This document shows positions 9,125 to 15,406 of a stretch of DNA of 29,931 nucleotides, piece by piece. The stretch comes from Methylibium sp964616015. Its GTDB lineage: Bacteria; Pseudomonadota; Gammaproteobacteria; Burkholderiales; Burkholderiaceae_C. The number at the start of each line of letters is the position of its first letter. Position 1 is the stretch's first letter. The stretch is taken from NCBI GenBank assembly GCA_964616015.1, contig CAZTTC010000022.1, forward strand, positions 1-29,931, written 5' to 3'. A model generated the notes under the pieces. It saw nothing but the letters and a program-made list of their open reading frames with translations, was not told the DNA's origin and did not search any database. The translations under genes were made by a program, and so were the position numbers.

Positions 9125-9171
9125 GGGGACCCCCGGCAGGCCTTGTGGGCCGCGCGGGGGTAACAGGCGGT

Positions 9172-10068
9172 TCACTGGCCCTTGGCTGCGGCCACCTGGG
9201 CCGCCACTTCGGCGGCGAAGTCGTCGACCTTCTTCTCGATGCCTTCACCGACCACATAGAGCGTGAAGCCCTTCACCTGCGTGCCCACGCCCTTGAGCAT
9301 CTGCTCGACGGTCTGCTTGCCGTCGGCGGCCTTGACGAACACCTGGTTGAGCAGGCTGACTTCCTTGAGGTACTTCTGCACCGAGCCCTCGACCATCTTG
9401 GCCACGATGTCGGCGGGCTTGCCGCTCTCTGCGGCCTTCTCGGTCGCGATCTTGCGTTCCTTGTCGACCAGGTCGCCCGGGACGTCGGCCTGAGACAGCG
9501 CCGCCGGCTTCATGGCCGCCACGTGCATGGCGACGTCCTTGGCCGCCACGCCGTCGCCGGCGTACTCGACCATCACGCCGATGCGCGTGCCGTGCAGGTA
9601 GTGCGCCAGGCTGCCGCCGCCCGCGTAGCGCTTGAAGCGGCGGATCGACAGGTTCTCACCGATCTTGCCGATCAGGCCCTTGCGCACGTCCTCGAGCGTC
9701 GGGCCGAAGCCGTCCTGCTCGTGGGGCAGCGCGGACAGCGCCGCGACGTCGGCCGGGTTGCCCTTGACCACCAGGTCGGCGGCGGCCTTCACGAAGGCCA
9801 GGAAGGACTCGTTCTTCGACACGAAGTCGGTCTCGCAATTGACCTCGACCAGCGCGCCGGTCGTGCCGTCGACGCTCGCGGCCACCACGCCCTCGGCGGT
9901 GACGCGCGCGGCGGCCTTGCCGGCCTTGTTGCCGAGCTTGACGCGCAGGATCTCCTCGGCGCGGTCGGCGTCGCCGTCGGCCTCGGTGAGGGCCTTCTTG
10001 CACTCCATCATCGGCGCATCGGTCTTGGCGCGCAGTGCGGCGACCATGCTGGCGGTGATTGCGGGCAT
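9172..10068 (-). CDS. tsf: Elongation factor Ts
   Basis: EF-Ts is the guanine nucleotide exchange factor of EF-Tu. The 298 residues start with MPAITASMVAALRAKTDAPM, a UBA-like domain, followed by the signature MECKKALTEADGDADRAEE and the core motif VEVNCETDFVSKNESF, in which TDFV contacts EF-Tu. The C-terminal part contains dimerisation-domain sequences and ends in an alanine-rich helix. The ATG at 10068 has a GGAG ribosome site. It follows rpsB, the standard pairing, but with a terminator-like hairpin in between. Confidence 0.97.
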   Translation of the reverse strand: MPAITASMVAALRAKTDAPMMECKKALTEADGDADRAEEILRVKLGNKAGKAAARVTAEGVVAASVDGTTGALVEVNCETDFVSKNESFLAFVKAAADLVVKGNPADVAALSALPHEQDGFGPTLEDVRKGLIGKIGENLSIRRFKRYAGGGSLAHYLHGTRIGVMVEYAGDGVAAKDVAMHVAAMKPAALSQADVPGDLVDKERKIATEKAAESGKPADIVAKMVEGSVQKYLKEVSLLNQVFVKAADGKQTVEQMLKGVGTQVKGFTLYVVGEGIEKKVDDFAAEVAAQVAAAKGQ

Positions 10069-10131
10069 CGTGTTCTCCGTTCGGTGAGCCGGTCGCGGGC
10101 GTTGCCGCAGCGGCCGGCTCGATGGACTTGG

Positions 10132-10156
10132 AAAAAAGGGGCTGAACCAGCCCCTT
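10132..10156 (-). terminator. Intrinsic terminator or attenuator between rpsB and tsf
   Basis: On the minus strand a perfect 9-bp stem AAGGGGCTG/CAGCCCCTT (10148-10156 with 10136-10144) with a three-base loop (GTT) runs directly into six U residues. It lies 28 bases after the rpsB stop and 63 bases before the tsf start. Because tsf must still be expressed, it most likely acts as a partial terminator that sets the S2:EF-Ts ratio. An attenuator at this place is known in E. coli; here it is inferred from sequence only. Confidence 0.8.
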
Positions 10157-10184
10157 CGAGAATGCGCGGGGCGCCGGCGTGCCG

Positions 10185-10928
10185 TCAGGCGGCGTCGCTG
10201 ACTTCCACGAATTCGTCGGTGCTCTGGGCCGCCGTCACGATGTCGTTGACGGCGTTGACCTTGCCTTCCAGCACCGCATCGGCCACGGCGCGCGCGTACA
10301 GCGCCACCGCCTTGGCCGAGTCGTCATTGCCCGGAATCACGTAGTCGATGCCTTCGGGCGAGTGGTTCGAGTCGACCACGCCGATCACCGGAATGCCGAG
10401 CTTCTGCGCTTCGGCGATCGCAATCTTGTGGTAGCCCACGTCGATGACGAACATCGCGTCCGGCAGCGCGCTCATATCCTGGATGCCGCCGATGTCCTTC
10501 TCGAGCTTGGCCAGCTCGCGCTCGAACAGCAGGCCTTCCTTCTTGCTCATCGCCTCGAGGCCGGCCTCCTTCTGGGCCTGCATCTCCTTGAGCTTCTTCA
10601 GCGAGCCCTTGACCGTCTTGAAGTTGGTCAGCATGCCGCCGAGCCAGCGCTGGTCGACGTAGGGCATGCCGGCGCGCTTGGCTTCCTGGGCAACGACCTC
10701 GCGCGCCTGGCGCTTGGTGCCGACCATCAGGATGCTGCCGCGCTTGGCGGCCAGCGAGCGGGTGAACTTCATCGCCTCGTTGAAGAGCGGCAGCGTCTTC
10801 TCGAGGTTGATGATGTGGATCTTGTTGCGATGGCCGAAGATGAACGGGGCCATCTTCGGGTTCCAGAAGCGGGTCTGGTGTCCGAAATGGACGCCCGCCT
10901 CCAGCATTTCACGCATGGTGAACGACAT
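10185..10928 (-). CDS. rpsB: 30S ribosomal protein S2
   Basis: S2 is a late-assembly protein of the small ribosomal subunit and is needed to bind S1. The 247 residues show the S2 signatures MLEAGVHFGHQTRFWNPKM, HIINLEKTL, RWLGGMLTNFKTV and GIPVIGVVDSNHSPEGIDYVIPGNDDS. The frame is open well upstream, but the ATG at 10928, preceded by GGAG and the conserved MSFTMREMLEAG, sets the start. It heads the run rpsB-tsf-pyrH-frr-uppS-cdsA-dxr. A long structured leader lies upstream, divergent to the amidase gene. Confidence 0.98.
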   Translation of the reverse strand: MSFTMREMLEAGVHFGHQTRFWNPKMAPFIFGHRNKIHIINLEKTLPLFNEAMKFTRSLAAKRGSILMVGTKRQAREVVAQEAKRAGMPYVDQRWLGGMLTNFKTVKGSLKKLKEMQAQKEAGLEAMSKKEGLLFERELAKLEKDIGGIQDMSALPDAMFVIDVGYHKIAIAEAQKLGIPVIGVVDSNHSPEGIDYVIPGNDDSAKAVALYARAVADAVLEGKVNAVNDIVTAAQSTDEFVEVSDAA

Positions 10929-11105
10929 GGGAGCTCCAAAGGTTGAGTCTAAAAACCGGCCAGAATCGCCGGAAACCCGGGCCGCGGTACCACCGCGCCT
11001 CGAATCCCCTGAGCGACACCTTTTGGTGGCCGGGTTTGCGGATTGCCTTGCGATCCGTCCCGCCCGCTGCCACAGGCAGAGCAAGCAGGGATCACGTCGA
11101 AAAGC
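10929..11105 (-). promoter_or_regulatory. Structured 5' leader of rpsB
   Basis: Between the proposed promoter and rpsB about 175 bases would be transcribed. On the minus strand I see three hairpins: CACC-AAAA-GGTG (11017-11028), CGCGGT-GGT-ACCGCG (10983-10997) and CCGGC-GATTCTG-GCCGG (10956-10972). The last is followed at once by five U residues (10951-10955), so it resembles a weak attenuator. In E. coli, S2 represses its own rpsB-tsf mRNA through the leader; a similar role here is inference. The leader boundary depends on the uncertain promoter at 11112. Confidence 0.45.
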
Positions 11106-11111
11106 GCAGGG

Positions 11112-11117
11112 AGTTTA
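11112..11117 (-). promoter_or_regulatory. Candidate extended -10 box of rpsB
   Basis: The minus strand reads TGCTAAACT, an extended -10 (TG one base before the hexamer), followed by a C/G-rich discriminator (CCCTGCG). The same TGCTAAACTCYC occurs at the tRNA-Leu promoter (17668-17680). The -35 region would fall at about 11135-11141, inside the start of the divergent amidase gene, and does not resemble TTGACA. The GC-rich discriminator would fit stringent control, which is inference. Confidence 0.4.
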
Positions 11118-11125
11118 GCACGCCG

Positions 11126-12475
11126 ATGAGTCCGGACCTGACCCGCTGCCGCGCCCGGATCCTCGCCGGCGAGACCTCCGCCACGCTGGAGATCGACCGA
11201 TCGCTGGCGGCCGTCGCGGCGGCGCCGGCCGCCTTCCTGCGCGTCGACGCCGCGGCCGCACGCACCGCCGCGGCCGCAGTCGACGCCGCACGGAGCAGCG
11301 GCGCGCCGCTTCCCCCCCTGGTCGGGGCAGCCATCAGCGTCAAGGACTTGTTCGACGTGGCCGGCCAGGTCACCGCCGCGGGTTCGCGGATCCTGGCTGA
11401 TGCGCCTGCGGCCGCCCGGGACGCGCCCGCCGTGGCCCGGCTCCGCGAGGCCGGGGCGGCACTGATCGGCCGCACGCACATGACCGAGTTCGCCTTCTCC
11501 GGCGTCGGTCTCAACCCGCATCACCCGACGCCGGCCAACGTCCCGCTGGCTCGCCTGGACCCCGGGACGCCACGCATCCCCGGCGGATCCAGCTCGGGAG
11601 CCGCTGCGTCGGTGGCGAGTGGTGCGGCCTGGGCCGGCCTGGGGTCGGACACCGGCGGCTCGATCCGCATCCCGGCCGCGCTGCAGGGACTGGTCGGCTT
11701 CAAGTGCACCGCGCAGCGCGTGCCGACCGCCGGCGCCCTGCCGCTGTCAACCACGCTCGACACCGTCTGCGCGATCACGCGCTCGGTGCGCGATGCCATC
11801 CTGGTGCATGAGGTGCTGGCCGCCCGCTACGTGCTGCGGCGCGGCCGACCGCTGGCTGCGACGCGCTTCGCCGTCGCCACGACCAGCCTGCTCGACGGCC
11901 TCGAGTCGCCCGTGGCCGCAGCCTTCGAGAGTGCGCTGTCCCGGTTGTCACGCGCCGGCGCCACGATCGAGGAGCTGTCCATCCCGGCGCTGGCCGATCT
12001 GGGTCCGCTGCAGGCCCACGGGGGCTTCTCCGCGGCCGAGAGCTGGGCCTGGCACCGCGAGCACCTGGCATCGGACGGTGCACGCTACGACCCGCGCGTC
12101 GCGTTGCGCATGCGCCGTGGCGCCGCGATGACCGCGGCCGACTACCTCGACCTGCACCGCGCGCGCCGCGACTGGATCGGGCGCATGCAGGGCTCGTTGC
12201 GCGGCTTCGATGCGGTACTCTCGCCCACCGTGCCGATCACTGCCCCGCCCATTGCACCGCTCGAGGCGAGCGACGACGAGTTCTTCCGCGTCAACGGCTT
12301 GCTGCTGCGCAATCCCTCGGTGGTGAACCTCTTCGACGGCTGCGCGATCAGCCTGCCCTGCCAGGCGCCGGACGCCTCGCCCGTCGGTCTGATGCTCTGG
12401 GCCGATCACCTGGCCGACGACGCGCTGCTCGATACCGCGCTCGCCGTCGAGGCCTGCCTGGCCGCGCGTTCATGA
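11126..12475 (+). CDS. Amidase-signature family hydrolase
   Basis: This 449-residue enzyme belongs to the amidase-signature family (GatA, fatty acid amide hydrolase, allophanate hydrolase and others). The catalytic Lys-cisSer-Ser triad is visible as K73 in AISVKDLFDVAG, S155 in IPGGSSSGAAAS and S179 in GSDTGGSIRIPA. The two serines have the normal 24-residue spacing; about seven extra residues sit between lysine and the first serine compared with the human hydrolase. It is not GatA of the GatCAB complex by context (no gatC or gatB nearby), and the substrate cannot be read from sequence. The frame is open upstream to 10943, but the ATG at 11126 gives the normal family N-terminus; the longer form would read through the rpsB promoter region. 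The stop overlaps dadA (ATGA), so a role in releasing amino acids or amides for that dehydrogenase is possible. Confidence 0.9.
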   Translation: MSPDLTRCRARILAGETSATLEIDRSLAAVAAAPAAFLRVDAAAARTAAAAVDAARSSGAPLPPLVGAAISVKDLFDVAGQVTAAGSRILADAPAAARDAPAVARLREAGAALIGRTHMTEFAFSGVGLNPHHPTPANVPLARLDPGTPRIPGGSSSGAAASVASGAAWAGLGSDTGGSIRIPAALQGLVGFKCTAQRVPTAGALPLSTTLDTVCAITRSVRDAILVHEVLAARYVLRRGRPLAATRFAVATTSLLDGLESPVAAAFESALSRLSRAGATIEELSIPALADLGPLQAHGGFSAAESWAWHREHLASDGARYDPRVALRMRRGAAMTAADYLDLHRARRDWIGRMQGSLRGFDAVLSPTVPITAPPIAPLEASDDEFFRVNGLLLRNPSVVNLFDGCAISLPCQAPDASPVGLMLWADHLADDALLDTALAVEACLAARS

Positions 12476-13848
12476 GGATCGCGGTGATCGGGGCCGGCAT
12501 CGTCGGCGTGAGCAGTGCCTACGAACTCGCAGAGGACGGCCACGAGGTCACCGTGTTCGAGCGCCACAGCAGTGTCGCCGGCGAGGCCAGCTTCGCCAAT
12601 GGCGGCGTCATCGCCCCGGGGCACGTCGCGCCCTGGGCGGCACCGGGCATGCCGTCGAGGTTGCTGCGCGACTGCTTCGGCAGGGACCCGCTGATGCGCG
12701 TGCGTCCGACGCTGGACCTTGCGCGCTGGCGTTGGTTGTGGCGATGGTGGCGAGCGAGCCGCACCGCCGCCTACCAGCAGCATCGCGGCGAGCTCGTGCG
12801 TCTGACTCAGTACAGCCGCGACCGCCTGCGCGACCTGAGCACGCGGCTCAAGTTCGAGTTCGAGCGCACGCAGGGCCTGCTGGTGCTGCTGCGGACCGAA
12901 CAGGACGTCGCTGCTGCGCAGTCGGCGCTGGCCCTGTTGCGCGAGCTCGGCACGCCCTTCCGCGAGATCGACCGGGCCGCCTGCCACGCGCTCGAGCCGG
13001 GCATGAACCGCGACCAACCGCTGGCCGGGGGCATCCATCTTGCCCAGGCCGAGGCCGGGAACTGCCGTCAGTTCGCACACCTGCTGCGCGAGGCGGCCGA
13101 GCGGCTCAACGTGGAGTTCCACTTCGGCACCGTCGTCAAGGCCATCGTCCCGGGTGACGCCGGACAGGGCCCACGCGTGCAGGTCGAGCAGATGGCGCTG
13201 ACCACCGGCTTCGTCAGCAGCCGTGCCGGCCCCAACAACGCGCCGGCCACCCAGACGACCGCGCACCGGGCGCGCGCCGCGGCCCGCTACCTCGACCCGG
13301 TGTCGCAGGAACATTTCGATGCGGTCGTCGTCGCCGCCGGGGCCGATGCTGGCGAGTTGCTGGCACCGCTGGGCGTGCGCCTGCCGATGCAGCCGCTGTA
13401 CGGCTACTCCCTGACCGCGCCGCTGCGCTCGCCGGAGCGGGGTCCGAAGGCGGCGCTCATCGACGAGCATCACCAGGTCGCCTTCAGCCGGCTGGGCCAG
13501 CGCGTGCGCGTGGCAGGCGGTGCCGAACTCGGCGGCTCGCCGGAGCGACACCGCCGCGGCGGTGTCGAGGCGCTGTACCGTCGGCTCGACGACTGGTTCC
13601 CGGGCGCAGCGCACATCGCCAAGCCCCAGATCTGGAAGGGCGCGCGCCCGATGCTGCCGGACGGCCCGCCGCTGGTCGGCCCGGCCCCGCAGGCGGGGGT
13701 GTGGCTCAACCTCGGCCATGGCCACGCCGGGTGGGCCCTGGCCTGCGGCAGCGCGCGCTTGCTGGCCGACCTGATCGGCGGCCGCAAGCCGGCCTTCGAC
13801 CCGGCGGCGCTCGACGTCGGGCGCTACCGCGCGGGCGCTCACGGCTGA
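12472..13848 (+). CDS. dadA: FAD-dependent D-amino acid dehydrogenase (DadA-type)
   Basis: DadA-type enzymes oxidise D-amino acids to 2-oxo acids and ammonia, passing electrons to the respiratory chain at the inner membrane face. The 458 residues begin with the FAD motif VIGAGIVGVSSAYELA (glycines 7, 9, 12) and FERHSSVAGEASFANGG. They end with the family signature KGARPMLPDGPPLVGPAP (389-406) and LNLGHGHAGWALACGS (413-428). A tryptophan/arginine-rich stretch (about 85-97) may contact the membrane. The protein is about 26 residues longer than E. coli DadA (432); the extra part seems to lie at about 228-280, rich in A, T, R and Q, before the conserved FDAVVVAAGA. The start overlaps the amidase stop by 4 bp. 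No alanine racemase gene accompanies it, so the substrate may not be D-alanine. Confidence 0.88.
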   Translation: MRIAVIGAGIVGVSSAYELAEDGHEVTVFERHSSVAGEASFANGGVIAPGHVAPWAAPGMPSRLLRDCFGRDPLMRVRPTLDLARWRWLWRWWRASRTAAYQQHRGELVRLTQYSRDRLRDLSTRLKFEFERTQGLLVLLRTEQDVAAAQSALALLRELGTPFREIDRAACHALEPGMNRDQPLAGGIHLAQAEAGNCRQFAHLLREAAERLNVEFHFGTVVKAIVPGDAGQGPRVQVEQMALTTGFVSSRAGPNNAPATQTTAHRARAAARYLDPVSQEHFDAVVVAAGADAGELLAPLGVRLPMQPLYGYSLTAPLRSPERGPKAALIDEHHQVAFSRLGQRVRVAGGAELGGSPERHRRGGVEALYRRLDDWFPGAAHIAKPQIWKGARPMLPDGPPLVGPAPQAGVWLNLGHGHAGWALACGSARLLADLIGGRKPAFDPAALDVGRYRAGAHG

Positions 13849-13858
13849 CGGCGGACCC

Positions 13859-15400
13859 ATGACAGCGCCGCAGCAGATCGTCGACCGGGTCGGTCCGAGG
13901 GCGATCGCGGCGCTCTGGCCGCTGCATGACACGGCGTCGAGTCGCTGCCGCGAGGCGCAGGCGGCTCGCGCCCTGCCGCCCCACACGCTGATGCAGCGCG
14001 CCGGCGTCGCCGTCGCCCGGATGGCGCTGGCGCTGGCGCCTCATGCCGGGCGCATCTGGATCCTGGCTGGCCCGGGCAACAACGGCGGCGACGGCCTGGA
14101 AGCGGCCGCGCTGCTGTGCCGTGCCGGCCAGCGCGTGTCGGTCAGTCTCGTCGCCTCGGCATCGATGCCGGCCGATGCCGCTGCCTCGCTGGTGCGCGCC
14201 CGCGAGGCCGGCGTGAGGATCGACAGCACGACATCACCGCCCGAGCCGCTGCGCGCTGACGATCTCGCCATCGATGCGCTGTTCGGTCTGGGCCTCGCGC
14301 GCACGCCGCAGGGGCCGGCCGCGCTCGGCATCGCGAGCCTGAACGCCGGGGCGGCCCCCGTGCTGGCCGTCGACCTGCCGTCGGGCCTGGAAGCCGACCA
14401 CGGCCGGGCCTTCGATCCCTGCGTCGTCGCGCGCTGGAGCCTGGCACTGCTGACGCTCAAGCCCGGGCTGTTCACCGCCGCAGGACGCGACCACGCCGGC
14501 GACATCTGGTTCGACGACCTCGGCGTTCGCGCCGACTCGAACACCGACATCGACGCCACCGCGGCCACGCTGGTCGCCGCCCAGCCGGTCCGCTGGCCGC
14601 CGCGTCGCCACGCAAGCCACAAGGGCAGGCACGGCGATGCCTGGATCGTCGGCGGCGCTCCCGGCATGGCCGGGGCCGCCGTGCTGGCCGCGCGGGCTGC
14701 CTCGGCGGCGGGTGCCGGCCGCGTGCTGCTGGTGTCGCTCGATCCTGCCGCAGCGCGACTCGACCTGCTGCTGCCCGAGTTGATGTACCGACCCGCGAGC
14801 GTGCTGCACGAACGGGACGTTGCGCTGGAGACGTCGACGGTGGTCGTCGGCTGCGGTGGCGGCGGGGCCGTGCGCGAGCTGCTGCCCATGCTGATCGCTC
14901 GCTCGGGCCGCTTGCTGCTGGATGCCGATGCCTTGAACGCCGTCGCCGCGGATCCATCGCTGGCCCAGGGAGTGGCCAGCCGCGCGAGCCGGAGCCGCAC
15001 GACCGTGCTGACGCCCCATCCGCTGGAAGCGGCCCGCCTGCTCGGCATCGACAGCCCCGCCGTGCAGGCCGATCGGCGGGGTGCCGCGCAAGCGCTGGCC
15101 GACCGCCTGTCGGCTGCAGTGGTCCTCAAGGGCTCCGGCAGCATCGTCGCGTCGCCCGGGCGGCGTCCCCGCATCAACGCCAGCGGCAATGCCGCGCTCG
15201 CCACCGCGGGGACCGGCGACGTGCTGGCCGGATGGATCGCAGGCCTGTGGGCCCAGGGCCTGGATGCCGCGGATGCCGCCACCTTGGGTGTCTACACCCA
15301 CGGGCTCGCGGCCGACGTCGCGCTCGCGAACGAGGGGCCGGCCATCGGCCCGCTCGAGGCCAGCCGGCTGATCGAGCGCCTGCGCGCGTTGCGCGCCTGA
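13859..15400 (+). CDS. nnr: Bifunctional NAD(P)H-hydrate repair enzyme (epimerase/dehydratase)
   Basis: Nnr repairs hydrated, inactive NADH and NADPH: the N-domain epimerises the hydrate and the C-domain dehydrates it using ADP or ATP. The N-domain (about 1-235) has the YjeF motif AGPGNNGGDGLEAAALL (70-86) and VDLPSGLEADHG. The C-domain (about 245-513) has a ribokinase-like fold with KGRHGDAWIVGGAPGM (255-270), DADALN (355-360), TPHPLEAARLLG and the nucleotide-site motif TAGTGDVLAGWIAG (449-462). Length (513) is normal for the fused enzyme. It starts 10 bp after dadA, so the three plus-strand genes look like one operon. The stop faces the RNase R stop with six bases between. Confidence 0.95.
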   Translation: MTAPQQIVDRVGPRAIAALWPLHDTASSRCREAQAARALPPHTLMQRAGVAVARMALALAPHAGRIWILAGPGNNGGDGLEAAALLCRAGQRVSVSLVASASMPADAAASLVRAREAGVRIDSTTSPPEPLRADDLAIDALFGLGLARTPQGPAALGIASLNAGAAPVLAVDLPSGLEADHGRAFDPCVVARWSLALLTLKPGLFTAAGRDHAGDIWFDDLGVRADSNTDIDATAATLVAAQPVRWPPRRHASHKGRHGDAWIVGGAPGMAGAAVLAARAASAAGAGRVLLVSLDPAAARLDLLLPELMYRPASVLHERDVALETSTVVVGCGGGGAVRELLPMLIARSGRLLLDADALNAVAADPSLAQGVASRASRSRTTVLTPHPLEAARLLGIDSPAVQADRRGAAQALADRLSAAVVLKGSGSIVASPGRRPRINASGNAALATAGTGDVLAGWIAGLWAQGLDAADAATLGVYTHGLAADVALANEGPAIGPLEASRLIERLRALRA

Positions 15401-15406
15401 CCCGAG

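Noticed and set aside
9071..9171. GGCCCC/GGGGCC inverted repeat in the tsf-pyrH gap (about 9090-9105) as a terminator
   Set aside because: The loop is only two bases unless the stem is shortened, and no T-tract follows. It overlaps the stretch just before the pyrH ribosome site, so termination there is not supported.
7749..9257. Minus-strand open frame of about 502 codons in another frame over frr, pyrH and the end of tsf
   Set aside because: It spans parts of three conserved genes in a different frame and is very rich in R, G, P and A. No motif supports it.
11126..12475. Amidase as GatA of the GatCAB amidotransferase
   Set aside because: GatA genes normally sit with gatC and gatB, which are absent here. 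The sequence shows only general amidase-signature features.
12406..13986. Minus-strand open frame of about 526 codons opposite dadA
   Set aside because: dadA has an intact FAD motif and C-terminal signature over the same bases. The antisense product is a composition artefact.
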